A DNA stretch of 64,000 nt from positions 1 through 64,000 of the forward strand of contig JAWKRT010000006.1 of assembly GCA_041389495.1 (NCBI GenBank), read 5' to 3'. The position numbers and the translations under genes are program-made. The notes beneath the pieces were generated by a model. It made no database searches. It was not told the origin of the DNA and worked only from the letters and a program-made list of their open reading frames with translations. The stretch comes from Myxococcota bacterium (lineage in GTDB: Bacteria > Myxococcota_A > UBA9160 > UBA4427). Below, piece by piece: positions 34,402 to 43,023 of the stretch. The stretch's first letter is position 1; every line of letters begins with the position of its first letter.

Positions 34402-35541
34402 CTAGCGTTTCAGGCTCGCGAGCGGGACGGCCTCGATCCTCGGCGTCTCGATCGGGCCCTCGGGCAGCAGGAAGCGCCAGTAGACGATGCCGAACGGCCG
34501 CCCCTCGGTGTCGAGCCAGTTGCCCTTCGTCACCGCGTCGCCCGGATCCGTGTGGCTGATGATCATGCGGAAGCTGCCGTCGGCCTCGAGCGTCGTCTGC
34601 TTGCGGTTGAGCGAGACGCGGCGGTTGTCGAAGTCGTAGGTCTGCATGTAGCGGTTCCACAGGTTCACGTTCGAGAAGCGGCACTCCGGGAAGCGGCCCG
34701 TCATCACGAGCGCCTGATCGGGGCCGCAGACGTAGGGGCACATCGCGTACGCGATGTCCATCGCGCTGAAGGCCATCGAGCCGGGCTTCTCGGGCGGGTG
34801 GAAGACGTTGGGCGTCGTCGACACCCAGGTCGGCTGGTCCTCGGGCTTGCGCGGCGCCTGGCCGAGCGTGTCGTCGCGCACGAAGTGGATGACGCGCGCG
34901 ATCGCGGCCGCGATCGTCGCATCGTTCCAGACGCGCGGCGGGCCCGGGTCGCCGAGCACCTCGATCGAGAGCGGCACGGGGCGCGACGGGTCGGCGGACG
35001 CGCACACCTCGTCCTCGAAGTAGTGGCGCGTCGTGATCGACTGCGCCGTCGGCGAGAGCCGCAGCCAGTTGCGCCCGTCGCCCGGATCGTTCGCCGACAC
35101 GAAGATCTCGAACGAGCCGTCGGGCGCGATGTCCATCTCGGAGTCGTTGAGCCCGGCCGCCGTGCCCGTCGCGTAGTGCGCCTCGCCCGGGCCCTCCTCG
35201 ATCGTCACCGAGAAGTAGACGGCTCCCGCCATGTGGCCGCGCACGAGGTACTCGAGGTCGCCGCGCACGTGGGCGTCGAAGTAGATGGCGTCGGGGTTGT
35301 CGCCGCGGAACTTGCGCGTGTTCGTGACGATGCGCCGGAAGACCGGGCGCGCAGGGTCGGCCTCCATGTGCGAGTAGAGCCCGCCCTGCAGGAAGTGGAG
35401 CAGGTTGCGCTGACCCTCGGCGACGTCGCCCGGCTGCTCGATGCCCCACTCGGGGCCGTAGCGCCGCTCGCTCGCCTCGCGCAGCACGTCGAGCAGCTCG
35501 AACAGCTTCTTCTGGCTCTCGGTCGGGGGCTGGGCGGGCAT
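34402..35541 (-). CDS. DUF1214 domain protein
   Basis: A 379-aa cytoplasmic protein, no signal peptide. The DUF1214-type C-terminus has CGPDQALVMTGRFPECRF, NVNLWNRYMQTYDF, LNRKQTTLEADGSFRMIIS and HTDPGD. N-terminal blocks (FRGDNPDAIYFDAHVRGDLE, NWLRLSPTAQSITTRHYF) match the other DUF1214 gene at 14144 in layout. The role is unknown. The amidohydrolase gene lies 52 bp upstream on the same strand, so the two are probably one transcription unit. Confidence 0.85.
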   Translation of the reverse strand: MPAQPPTESQKKLFELLDVLREASERRYGPEWGIEQPGDVAEGQRNLLHFLQGGLYSHMEADPARPVFRRIVTNTRKFRGDNPDAIYFDAHVRGDLEYLVRGHMAGAVYFSVTIEEGPGEAHYATGTAAGLNDSEMDIAPDGSFEIFVSANDPGDGRNWLRLSPTAQSITTRHYFEDEVCASADPSRPVPLSIEVLGDPGPPRVWNDATIAAAIARVIHFVRDDTLGQAPRKPEDQPTWVSTTPNVFHPPEKPGSMAFSAMDIAYAMCPYVCGPDQALVMTGRFPECRFSNVNLWNRYMQTYDFDNRRVSLNRKQTTLEADGSFRMIISHTDPGDAVTKGNWLDTEGRPFGIVYWRFLLPEGPIETPRIEAVPLASLKR

Positions 35542-35593
35542 GTCTCGCTCCTCCTTCGTTCGCGGCGGCGCGGCGCCGCTCCGCGCCGCGCGC

Positions 35594-37369
35594 TCAGCGG
35601 CTCGCGTTCGGTGCGTCCGCGCTCCACACGGTGCGGCCGGCCTTGATCGTCTCGACGACCTCGATGTCGCGGATCGCGTCGGGCTCGACGTCGAGCGGGC
35701 TCGCCGAGAGCACGACGAGATCGGCGAGCTTGCCCGGCTCGAGCGAGCCCTTGCGACGCTCCTCGAACGCTTGATAGGCGGCGTCGATCGTGATCGCGCG
35801 CAGCGCCTCGAGCGGCGTGAGCCGCTCGTCGGGGCCGAGCACCTTCCCGCTGCGCGTCACGCGGTTCACCGCGGTCCAGAGCAGGAACGCGCCCTTCGGC
35901 GGCACGACGGGCGCATCGTTGTGGATCGTCACGCGCAGCCCCGCCTCGAGCGCGCTCGCAGCGGGGCTGATGGCGGCGGCGCGTTCGGGCCCGAAGACGA
36001 CGTCGCGGTGCCAGTCGCCCCAGTAGAAGGTGTGCGCGACGAAGAAGCTCGGGATCATGCCGAGCGCCGCCATGCGCGGGAGCTGATCGCGGCGGAGCGC
36101 CTGTGCGTGGATCATCACCGGCCGCCAGTCGGCCGGGCCCTGCTCGCGCTCGATGCGCTCGACCGTGCGGATCCACTGCTCGGCCGCCGCATCGCCGTTC
36201 GCGTGCGCGAGCACGGGAATGCCGCGCGCGCGCAGCTTGCTCGCGAACGCGTACACGACCTCGTCGTCGAGCGCCGGGTAGCCCGCGTAGTCGGCGGGCT
36301 TCCCGGCGGGCACGCGGTGGTAGGGCTTCGTGAGCCAGGCCGTGCGCCCCTGCGGCGAGCCGTCGAGCACGAGCTTTCCGCCGCGCAGGACGAGGTGGCC
36401 GTCGTAGCGCCCCACCGCACCGCCCTCGGCTTCGAGCTCGGCGACGACGCCGTCGAAGTCGGCCCACGTCGGGTACGCCGTCACGTCGAGGAAGAGCGCG
36501 CCGTTCGCGTTCGCGGCGCGCAGCAGGCGGAAGCTCGCGGCGTCCGTCGCGCCGTCCTGCACGGTCGTGAAGCCGTAGCGCGCGTACTCGCGCTGCGCGT
36601 CGCCGAGCGCGCCGAGCAGCTGCGCGGGCGTCGGCTGCGGCATCGCGCGGAAGCCCGCGTACATCGCGTGCTCCTCCATCACGCCGTTCGGCTCGCGCGA
36701 TCCCTCGACGCGGCGGAACACGCCGCCCGGCGGGTCGGGCGTCGTCTCGTCGACGTGCGCGGCGTCGAGCATCGCCTGGTTGGCGGTGACGAGGTGGCTC
36801 GACACGTGGACGAGAAGGATGGGATGCGACGTCGAGACGGCGTCGAGATCGAACTTGTCGGGGTGGCGATGCTCGGCGAGCAGCGCGTCGTCGTAGCCCG
36901 TGCCGACGATGACCTGCCCGACCGGAATGTGCTGCTCGTCGATGTGGCGGCGCAGGAGATCCTGCAGCTCCTTGATGCTGCGCACCGGGCCGACGGGCGG
37001 CGACGCGACGTTCACCGTCTGCGCGAAGCGCGCGACGAGCGTGAGGTGGCCGTGCGCGTCGACGAAGCCCGGCGCGAGCGCGCGGCCCGCGAGGTCGACC
37101 ACGCGCGTGTCGGGGCCGGCGAGCGCGAGCACGTCGCCCTCGTCGCCGACCGCCGCGATCTCGTCCCCGCGCACGGCGAGCGCCTGCGCCACGGTGCCGG
37201 CGCCGTCGACGGTGAGGATCGCGCCGCCGCGGTAGATCGTCGTCGCGGGCGCAGGCGCCTCGGCGACGGGAGCCGACGCCTCACCGGATGCGTCCTCCGC
37301 CGGCGGCGGAGCGGTGCACGCGCCGCACAGGAATGCGGCGGCGAGGACGGTGCGCGCGATCGGGCCCAC
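35594..37369 (-). CDS. YtcJ-like amidohydrolase, probable lipoprotein
   Basis: A 591-aa protein of the amidohydrolase superfamily (COG1574 branch). Start GTG 37369 follows AAGGGGAG. The N-terminus is a signal peptide ending in a lipobox (LCGACTAPP). Metal-binding residues: the HxH in VDAHGHLTL, His in VLAHANGDA, His in MIHAQALRR and Asp in TIHNDAPVVPP. The composite C-terminal domain ends GKLADLVVLSASPLDVEP. It hydrolyses an unknown amide or ester-like substrate outside the cytoplasm. Confidence 0.87.
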   Translation of the reverse strand: MGPIARTVLAAAFLCGACTAPPPAEDASGEASAPVAEAPAPATTIYRGGAILTVDGAGTVAQALAVRGDEIAAVGDEGDVLALAGPDTRVVDLAGRALAPGFVDAHGHLTLVARFAQTVNVASPPVGPVRSIKELQDLLRRHIDEQHIPVGQVIVGTGYDDALLAEHRHPDKFDLDAVSTSHPILLVHVSSHLVTANQAMLDAAHVDETTPDPPGGVFRRVEGSREPNGVMEEHAMYAGFRAMPQPTPAQLLGALGDAQREYARYGFTTVQDGATDAASFRLLRAANANGALFLDVTAYPTWADFDGVVAELEAEGGAVGRYDGHLVLRGGKLVLDGSPQGRTAWLTKPYHRVPAGKPADYAGYPALDDEVVYAFASKLRARGIPVLAHANGDAAAEQWIRTVERIEREQGPADWRPVMIHAQALRRDQLPRMAALGMIPSFFVAHTFYWGDWHRDVVFGPERAAAISPAASALEAGLRVTIHNDAPVVPPKGAFLLWTAVNRVTRSGKVLGPDERLTPLEALRAITIDAAYQAFEERRKGSLEPGKLADLVVLSASPLDVEPDAIRDIEVVETIKAGRTVWSADAPNASR

Positions 37370-37474
37370 GGATCGTCTCCCCTTCGTTTGCGAGAACCGG
37401 AAACCTCTACCACGTCGCGCACCGCGGGTGCGAACGCGATTGTCCGGGGTCGGCGGAGCTGCGAGAATCGCCGC

Positions 37475-38839
37475 ATGCAGCACGCCGCGCCCGACCATCC
37501 CACTCCGTGCGTCGCCGTGATCGGGGGTGCCACCGCCGGCGCCGAGGTGGCCGGCCGCCTCGCCGATCGCGGCGCCGTCGTCGTCGTCTTCGAGATGAAC
37601 GCGCGCCCGTACGGGAAGATCGAGGACGGCCTGCCGCGCTGGCACGTGGCGCTCCGCAACAAGGAGTACGAGAACGTCCGGCACAAGCTGTCGCAGCCGA
37701 CCGTCCACTTCGTGCCCAACACGAAGATCGGCCGCGACGTCGACCTGAAAGCGCTCGTCGCCGAGTGGGGCTTCACGTCGGTGGTGCTCGCGAACGGCGC
37801 GTGGCGCGACCGCCCGCTCCCGATCGACGGCATCGACGCCTACGTCGGCAAGGGGCTCGTCTACCAGAACCCGTTCATCATCTGGTTCAACCACAGCCAC
37901 GAGCCGGGCTACCAGGGCGAGACGTTCGAGACACCCGACGGCGCGCTCGTCGTCGGCGGCGGCCTCGCGTCGATCGACGTCGTGAAGGTGATCATGCTGC
38001 GCAACGTCGTCGCCGCGCTCGCCGCGCGCGGCATCGACGTCGACCTCGTCGAGCTGGAAGTGAAGGGCATCCCGAAGACGCTCGAGAAGCACGGGCTGCG
38101 CGTCGAGGACCTCGGACTCGAGGGGCCGACGCTCTTCTACCGCCGCCGCGTCGAGGACATGCCGCTCATGGAGCTGCCCGACGGCGCGGACGAGGCGCGC
38201 GTCGTCAAGGTCGAGGCCGGGCGCGCGCGCATGCTCGCGAAGGCGCAGGAGAAGTACCTGTTCCAGATGGAGCCGCTGTGCTCGCCGACCGAGGCGATCG
38301 TCGAGGGCGGCCGCCTCGTCGGGCTGCGGTTCGTGCGCAACGAGATGAAGAACGGGCGCCCGACGCCGACGGACGAGACGTTCGAGCGCCGCGGGCCGGT
38401 CGTGATCAGCTCGATCGGCTCGATCCCCGAGCCGATCGAGGGCATCCCGATGCGCGGCGAGCTGTTCGACTTCCTCGACTGGGATCTCGGCCGCATCGAG
38501 GGCTACCCGACGCTCTTCAGCGTCGGCAACGTCGTGACGGGCAAGGGCAACATCGTCGCCTCGCGCAAGCACGCGGCGCACGTCTCGGAGCGCGCGATCG
38601 AGCGCTTCCTCGGCATCGCGGGCGATCAGGACGACCGCCACAGCGGCGAGGAGCTCGCGCTCGAGGAGCTTCGCGCCGGCATCGCCGCGCAGGCGGAGAC
38701 GATCGCCGAGAAGATCAGCGCGCAGCCGCCCGCGAGCCCGGAGACGATCGCCGCCATTCTCGAGCGCGTCGCGAAGCGCCAGCGCGAGATCGGCTACGAA
38801 GGCTTCGACGCCTGGATCGCGAAGGTCGCGCCCGCGTGA
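37475..38839 (+). CDS. FAD/NAD(P)-dependent oxidoreductase (ferredoxin-NADP reductase/GltD-like)
   Basis: A 454-aa protein with an N-terminal dinucleotide fold (CVAVIGGATAGAEVAGRLAD, VVVFEMNARPYGKIEDGLP) and a second one at LVVGGGLASIDVVKV. The closing FAD segment is YPTLFSVGNVVTGKGNIVASR. The layout is that of adrenodoxin-reductase/GltD small-subunit enzymes, which move electrons between NAD(P)H and a ferredoxin-like partner. Its stop overlaps the start of the DUF488 gene (GTGA). It is divergent from the amidohydrolase. The partner is unknown. Confidence 0.85.
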   Translation: MQHAAPDHPTPCVAVIGGATAGAEVAGRLADRGAVVVVFEMNARPYGKIEDGLPRWHVALRNKEYENVRHKLSQPTVHFVPNTKIGRDVDLKALVAEWGFTSVVLANGAWRDRPLPIDGIDAYVGKGLVYQNPFIIWFNHSHEPGYQGETFETPDGALVVGGGLASIDVVKVIMLRNVVAALAARGIDVDLVELEVKGIPKTLEKHGLRVEDLGLEGPTLFYRRRVEDMPLMELPDGADEARVVKVEAGRARMLAKAQEKYLFQMEPLCSPTEAIVEGGRLVGLRFVRNEMKNGRPTPTDETFERRGPVVISSIGSIPEPIEGIPMRGELFDFLDWDLGRIEGYPTLFSVGNVVTGKGNIVASRKHAAHVSERAIERFLGIAGDQDDRHSGEELALEELRAGIAAQAETIAEKISAQPPASPETIAAILERVAKRQREIGYEGFDAWIAKVAPA

Positions 38840-39222
38840 GCGCGAGGCGCGGCGCGCGCTCGACGCGCCTGCGCACGAAGCGCGTCTACGAGCCCGCCGA
38901 CGACGCGGACGGCGTTCGCGTCCTGATCGATCGCCTCTGGCCCCGCGGCATCGCGAAGGCCGCCGCGCGCATCGACTACTGGGCGCGCGACGTCGCCCCC
39001 TCGACCGAGCTGCGCCGCTGGTACGAGCACGATCCCGACAAGTGGAGCGCCTTCCGCGAGCGCTACTTCGCCGAGCTCGACGCGAACCCGGACGGCGTGG
39101 CGGCGCTCCGCCGCGCCCTCGGCGCGGGCCCGGCGACCATCGTCTTCTCGTCCAAGGAGGAGCGCTGGAACAACGCGACCGCGCTCGTCGAGTACCTCGC
39201 GCGCGCGAAGCGCCGCGCCTAG
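38836..39222 (+). CDS. DUF488 family protein
   Basis: A 128-aa cytoplasmic protein from GTG 38836: KRVYEPADDADGVRVLIDRLWPRGI, WARDVAPSTELRRWYEHDPDKW and FSSKEERWNNATALVEYL are the DUF488 (COG3189) pattern. Function is unknown; family members are often near stress or metal-resistance genes. It is translationally coupled to the oxidoreductase. Its stop codon overlaps that of csoR on the other strand (CTAG). Confidence 0.88.
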   Translation: MSARRGARSTRLRTKRVYEPADDADGVRVLIDRLWPRGIAKAAARIDYWARDVAPSTELRRWYEHDPDKWSAFRERYFAELDANPDGVAALRRALGAGPATIVFSSKEERWNNATALVEYLARAKRRA

Positions 39223-39506
39223 CCGCTCCTCCAGCCGAAGCGCGCGAGCACGTCCTTCAGCTCCTGCGCCTTCTTGCGACCCGCGCGCGGGCTCCCGCTC
39301 TCGAGCGCGCTCGCGACGCAGGTGTCGATGTGCGCGGACAGGATCAGCCTGCCGACGCGCTCGAGCGCGCCCTCGGCCGCCGCGATCTGATGCAGGACGT
39401 CCACGCAGTAGCGCTCCTCGTCCACCATCCGCTGGATGCCGGCCACCTGCCCCCCGATGCGCTTGAGCGCCGCCTCCACCTTCCGCTTCGTCTCCGCGTC
39501 GAGCAT
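39219..39506 (-). CDS. csoR: CsoR-type copper-sensing repressor
   Basis: A 95-aa all-helical regulator: DAETKRKVEAALKRIGGQVA, GIQRMVDEERYCVDVLHQ and LILSAHIDTCVASAL. The Cys-His-Cys set (YC, then HIDTC) equals the Cu(I) ligands of CsoR. Without copper it binds its operator; Cu(I) releases it. A fitting operator lies at 39682-39698 between this gene and the divergent efflux genes. It converges with DUF488, the stops overlapping. Confidence 0.9.
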   Translation of the reverse strand: MLDAETKRKVEAALKRIGGQVAGIQRMVDEERYCVDVLHQIAAAEGALERVGRLILSAHIDTCVASALESGSPRAGRKKAQELKDVLARFGWRSG

Positions 39507-39681
39507 GGCCGCGAGGCCTCCCACCCCTGTCCGGCTCCTGCGCGGCTCGGGGTCTGCTTCGGGGTTGCGTGCGAGGTCACTCCAACCGCCGCCGGGCGGA
39601 GCGCGGGCCTCCACCCCGGTGGCCGCGCGGCCGATGCCCGGGTCGGGCTTGCCATCCAGGGCGCACGGCCGTAGGGTACGT

Positions 39682-39698
39682 ATACCTGGGTGGGGTAT
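39682..39698. promoter_or_regulatory. Probable CsoR operator
   Basis: ATACC, a GC-rich 7-bp centre (TGGGTGG), GGTAT: the inverted repeat with G-tracts typical of CsoR operators. It lies in the gap between csoR (minus) and the copper genes (plus), 50 bp before the small exported protein gene, and so probably controls both directions. A second GGTA/TACC pair (39675-39686) overlaps it. Confidence 0.7.
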
Positions 39699-39747
39699 CA
39701 AGCAATCCGACCGCATCGAGTCGGTCGCAGGGCGGGAACGCTTCCGG

Positions 39748-40155
39748 ATGCAGCTCCGCAGGTGGATCATCGCGGTCGTCGTCGCCCTCGTCGGGGGCGG
39801 CGCGCCGCTGTGCGCCCTCGCCTGCTCCGCGCACGCAGCGACGCAAAGCGCCCACCACGACGTCGCGGAAGGCGCGGGAGCCGCGTGCCACGACGCGATG
39901 CCCGCGAGCGACGCGCGGCCCACCCCGCCCCCCGACGATTCCGCCGGCTGCGGCGCGCACTGCGACGCGCGCACGGTCGCGAGCGGAGTCGACCTCGGAC
40001 TCGAGCGGCCGGGCGGCACCGCGCTCGTCTTCGTTGCTCCGCGGCACGTCGCGCTCGTCGCGCGCGCGGAGCTTCCGAGCGCGCGCGGGGTGCCCGGTGT
40101 CGCTCCACCCGACGCGCGCAGCGTCCTGCTGCGGAAGTCGACGCTCCTCCTCTGA
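39748..40155 (+). CDS. Small Cys/His-rich exported protein of the copper island
   Basis: A 135-aa protein with a signal sequence (MQLRRWIIAVVVALVGGGAP) followed by cysteine- and histidine-containing segments: LCALACSAHAATQSAHHDVA, CHDAMPAS, GCGAHCDAR. These could bind copper in the periplasm. No named family is recognised with confidence; short proteins of this sort commonly open cus-like operons. It is the first gene after the CsoR operator. Confidence 0.65.
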   Translation: MQLRRWIIAVVVALVGGGAPLCALACSAHAATQSAHHDVAEGAGAACHDAMPASDARPTPPPDDSAGCGAHCDARTVASGVDLGLERPGGTALVFVAPRHVALVARAELPSARGVPGVAPPDARSVLLRKSTLLL

Positions 40156-40276
40156 TCCGGACCGGCCCGGGAAGTCGCGCTCGTCGCGCCTTCCCGCCCT
40201 TCGCGACGCGCGCTCGCTCGTTCGCCGCGAGCGGAGCGCGCACCACCGGTTCGTTCGGATGCCAGGAGCCTCGGAC

Positions 40277-41656
40277 ATGCACGCCGGATACGGATTCCCG
40301 AGCGCGGTGCGCGCCGCGCGCGCGCGCTCCGCCTGTACGGCCGTCGTCGCCGCGTGCGCCGCACTCGTCGTCGCGACGCTCCCCGCGCGCGCTGCGACGC
40401 CGACTGCGGCCGCAACGCCGTCACCTCAGGGCGCGGAAGGCGCGCCCCTCTCGCCGCCGCGCCCGCTCCCTCTCGCGTGGTGCCTCGAGCGCGCCGCCGT
40501 CGCCAACCCCGACATCGCCGAGCTCGCGGCGCTGCTCGACGCGGCGGGCGAGCGCATCGCGCAGGCGGGCGCGCTCGAGGACGTTCGCTTCGCCTACGAG
40601 GCGAGCAACGTGCCGACCGGCACCTTCGACTTCGACTCGACCATGATGTCGGGGCACCAGCTCGGGCTGCGCCAGCAGCTGCCCTTCCCAGGCCTGCTCG
40701 CGAGCCGCGAGCGCGCGGCCGAGCGCGGGCGCGACGCGGCCGCCTTCGCCGTCGCGAACCGCGAGCGCACCGTCGCGAGCGCGGTCGAGGTCGCGTGGGC
40801 CGAGCTCGGCTACGCGCAACGCGCGCTCGCCATCACCGATCGCAACCTCGAGCTGCTGCGCCAGCTCGCGAGCGCAGCCGAGGCGAAGTACGCGGTCGGG
40901 TCGGGCATGCAGGCCGACGTGCTGCGCGCACAGGTCGAGCTGACCTCGCTGCTGGAGATGCGGCTCGCGCACGAGGCGCGGGTCGAGGCCGCCAACGCGC
41001 GACTCGTCGCTCTGCTCGACCTTCCGCCAGCGACCGCGCTGCCGCCGACGGCGAGCGGCGACGAGCCGCCGCCCGCTCCCGCGCTCGCCCCGCTTCTCGC
41101 GCGGCTCGCCTCGAGCAGCCCGCTGCTCGAGGGGCTCGCCGCGCAGGTGGAGCAGCAGCGACACGCGGTCGACGCCGCGGAGCTCGAAGGTCTTCCCGAC
41201 GTCGACGTCGGCATCGGCTACCGCGTCCGCAGCTCGGTGCCCGGCGACCCCGTGCGCGGCGACGACTTCCTCTCCGCGGGCGTCACCGTCCGGCTTCCCG
41301 TGAACCGCGCGCGCTGGCGTGCACACGCGGCCGAGCAGCGCGCGCTCCTCCGCGCCGCGGAGGCGCGCCTGCGTTCGCAGACGGCCGCGGCGAGCGCGCG
41401 CGCGCGCGACGCGCACGCCGCGCTCGCGCGCGCCGACGCCGCACTCGCGCTGCTGCGCACGGGGCTCGTCCCGCAGGCGGCGCAGTCGTTCGAGGCGAGC
41501 CGCTCGGCCTACGAGGTCGGCCGACTCGATTTCACCGACGTGCTCGAGAGCCAGATGCGCCTGCTCGACGTGGAGGTGCGGGCCGAGCGCGCACGCGCGG
41601 ACAGGCATGCAGGTTGGGCGGGCCTCGAGGCCGTCGTCGGGGCGGATCTGCGATGA
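40277..41656 (+). CDS. Outer-membrane efflux protein (TolC/CusC type)
   Basis: A 459-aa protein with a signal peptide (to ARAATPTA) and two repeats of long alpha-helical coiled coils: NPDIAELAALLDAAGERIAQ, AVEVAWAELGYAQRALAITD and ASRSAYEVGRLDFTDVLESQ, the last being the typical YxxGxxxFxxxLxxQ end of outer-membrane efflux proteins. It forms the channel for the Cus-type pump. The start at ATG 40277 follows CAGGAG; ATG 40259 is possible. Its stop overlaps cusB (ATGA). Confidence 0.88.
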   Translation: MHAGYGFPSAVRAARARSACTAVVAACAALVVATLPARAATPTAAATPSPQGAEGAPLSPPRPLPLAWCLERAAVANPDIAELAALLDAAGERIAQAGALEDVRFAYEASNVPTGTFDFDSTMMSGHQLGLRQQLPFPGLLASRERAAERGRDAAAFAVANRERTVASAVEVAWAELGYAQRALAITDRNLELLRQLASAAEAKYAVGSGMQADVLRAQVELTSLLEMRLAHEARVEAANARLVALLDLPPATALPPTASGDEPPPAPALAPLLARLASSSPLLEGLAAQVEQQRHAVDAAELEGLPDVDVGIGYRVRSSVPGDPVRGDDFLSAGVTVRLPVNRARWRAHAAEQRALLRAAEARLRSQTAAASARARDAHAALARADAALALLRTGLVPQAAQSFEASRSAYEVGRLDFTDVLESQMRLLDVEVRAERARADRHAGWAGLEAVVGADLR

Positions 41657-43020
41657 CCGCGAAGCGAACGATCTTCCTGACGGCTGCGCGGACGGCTGCG
41701 CGGACGGCTGCGCGGACGGCTGCGCGGACGGCTGCGCGGACGGCTTCGCTGGCGGCTGCGCTGGCGCTGGCCGCCGCCGTGGGCTGGCTCGCGAACGATC
41801 GGCTCGGCGCACACGCACCGCACGAGCCCGAGAGTGCCGCGAGCCCGGCGCGCGGCGCGTCGCCGTGCCCGGACGGAGCCGCGCCGCTCTACTGGAAGGC
41901 GCCGATGGACCCGACCTATGTCCGCGACGCGCCGGGCAAATCGCCGATGGGCATGGACCTCGTGCCCGAATGCGCGCGCACGCCCGCGACCGGTGCGACC
42001 GACGGCGTCGCGATCGATCCGGTCGTCGTGCAGAACATGGGTGTGCGCACTGCGATCGCGCAGCGCCGCGATCTGGCGCGCGCCGTGCGCGCAGTCGGGC
42101 GCGTCGCCTGGGACGAGCGTCGCGTCTCGCACGTCCACACCAAGGTGCAGGGCTGGATCGAGGCGCTCTACGTCGAGTACGAGGGGCAGCTCGTCCGCAA
42201 GGGCGATCCGATGATCGAGCTCTACTCGCCCGAGCTGCTCGCGACGCAGGAGGAGCTGATCGTCGCGGCGCGCTATCGCGACGAGACGGCGAAGAGCCCG
42301 TTCGACGACGTCCGCAGGGCGGGAGCCTCGTTGTTCGAAGCGACTCGGCGCCGACTCGACCTGTGGGACGTGCCCGAGCGCGACATCGAGCACCTGCTCG
42401 CCACCGGAGTCGCGCGCAAGACCCTCACGCTGCACGCCCACTCGTCGGGCGTCGTCACGCACCTCGGGGCGCGCATGGGCATGGAGGTCAACGCCAACGA
42501 GGTGCTCTACACGATCGCCGATCTCTCGCGCGTGTGGGTGCTGGCAGACGTCTACGAGTACGAGCTCCCGTGGATCGAGGAGGGCCAGTCGGCGACGCTC
42601 GACGTCCGCTCGATCCCGGGGCGGTCGTTTCGCGGAACCGTCGCGCAGGTGTACCCGTTCCTCGATCCGCGCACGCGCACGGCGCGTGTGCGCGTCGAGC
42701 TCGCGAACTCCGACCTCGCCCTCAAGCCCGACATGTTCGCGAACGTCGTGATCGAGACGACGCCGCGCGCCGCCGTCGTCGCGGTGCCGAGCGAGGCGGT
42801 GATCCGCACCGGCGAACGCGCGGTCGTGGTCCGCGCGCTCGGCGAAGGGAGGTTCGATCCGCGCGCGGTCGAGGTGGGCGTCGACGGCGGCGACGGCTGG
42901 GTCGAGATCGCGCACGGCATCGAAGCGGGCGACCGCGTCGTCACGTCCGGCCAGTTCCTGATCGACAGCGAGAGCCGTCTGCGCGAGTCGCTGCAGAAGC
43001 TGCTCGCGCGCGAGGAGTAG
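41653..43020 (+). CDS. cusB: Copper/silver efflux periplasmic adaptor
   Basis: A 455-aa membrane-fusion protein. Residues 1-50 are a signal-anchor region containing five TAAR tetrapeptides. A heavy-metal-binding motif follows: YWKAPMDPTYVRDAPGKSPM then GMDLVPEC. The adaptor body includes VSHVHTKVQGWIEALYV, GQLVRKGDPMIELYSPELLA, HSSGVVTHLGARMGMEV and GDRVVTSGQFLIDSESRL, the CusB/HlyD order. It links the RND pump to the outer-membrane channel and passes metal to it. The next gene starts 3 bp later. Confidence 0.92.
   Translation: MTAKRTIFLTAARTAARTAARTAARTAARTASLAAALALAAAVGWLANDRLGAHAPHEPESAASPARGASPCPDGAAPLYWKAPMDPTYVRDAPGKSPMGMDLVPECARTPATGATDGVAIDPVVVQNMGVRTAIAQRRDLARAVRAVGRVAWDERRVSHVHTKVQGWIEALYVEYEGQLVRKGDPMIELYSPELLATQEELIVAARYRDETAKSPFDDVRRAGASLFEATRRRLDLWDVPERDIEHLLATGVARKTLTLHAHSSGVVTHLGARMGMEVNANEVLYTIADLSRVWVLADVYEYELPWIEEGQSATLDVRSIPGRSFRGTVAQVYPFLDPRTRTARVRVELANSDLALKPDMFANVVIETTPRAAVVAVPSEAVIRTGERAVVVRALGEGRFDPRAVEVGVDGGDGWVEIAHGIEAGDRVVTSGQFLIDSESRLRESLQKLLAREE
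41681..41740 (+). repeat. Five tandem 12-bp repeats in the cusB signal region
   Basis: CGGCTGCGCGGA repeated five times in perfect tandem, encoding (TAAR)n in the N-terminal anchor of the adaptor. Because 12 is a multiple of 3, changes in copy number keep the frame and only lengthen or shorten the charged N-region. Confidence 0.9.
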
Positions 43021-43023
43021 GCG

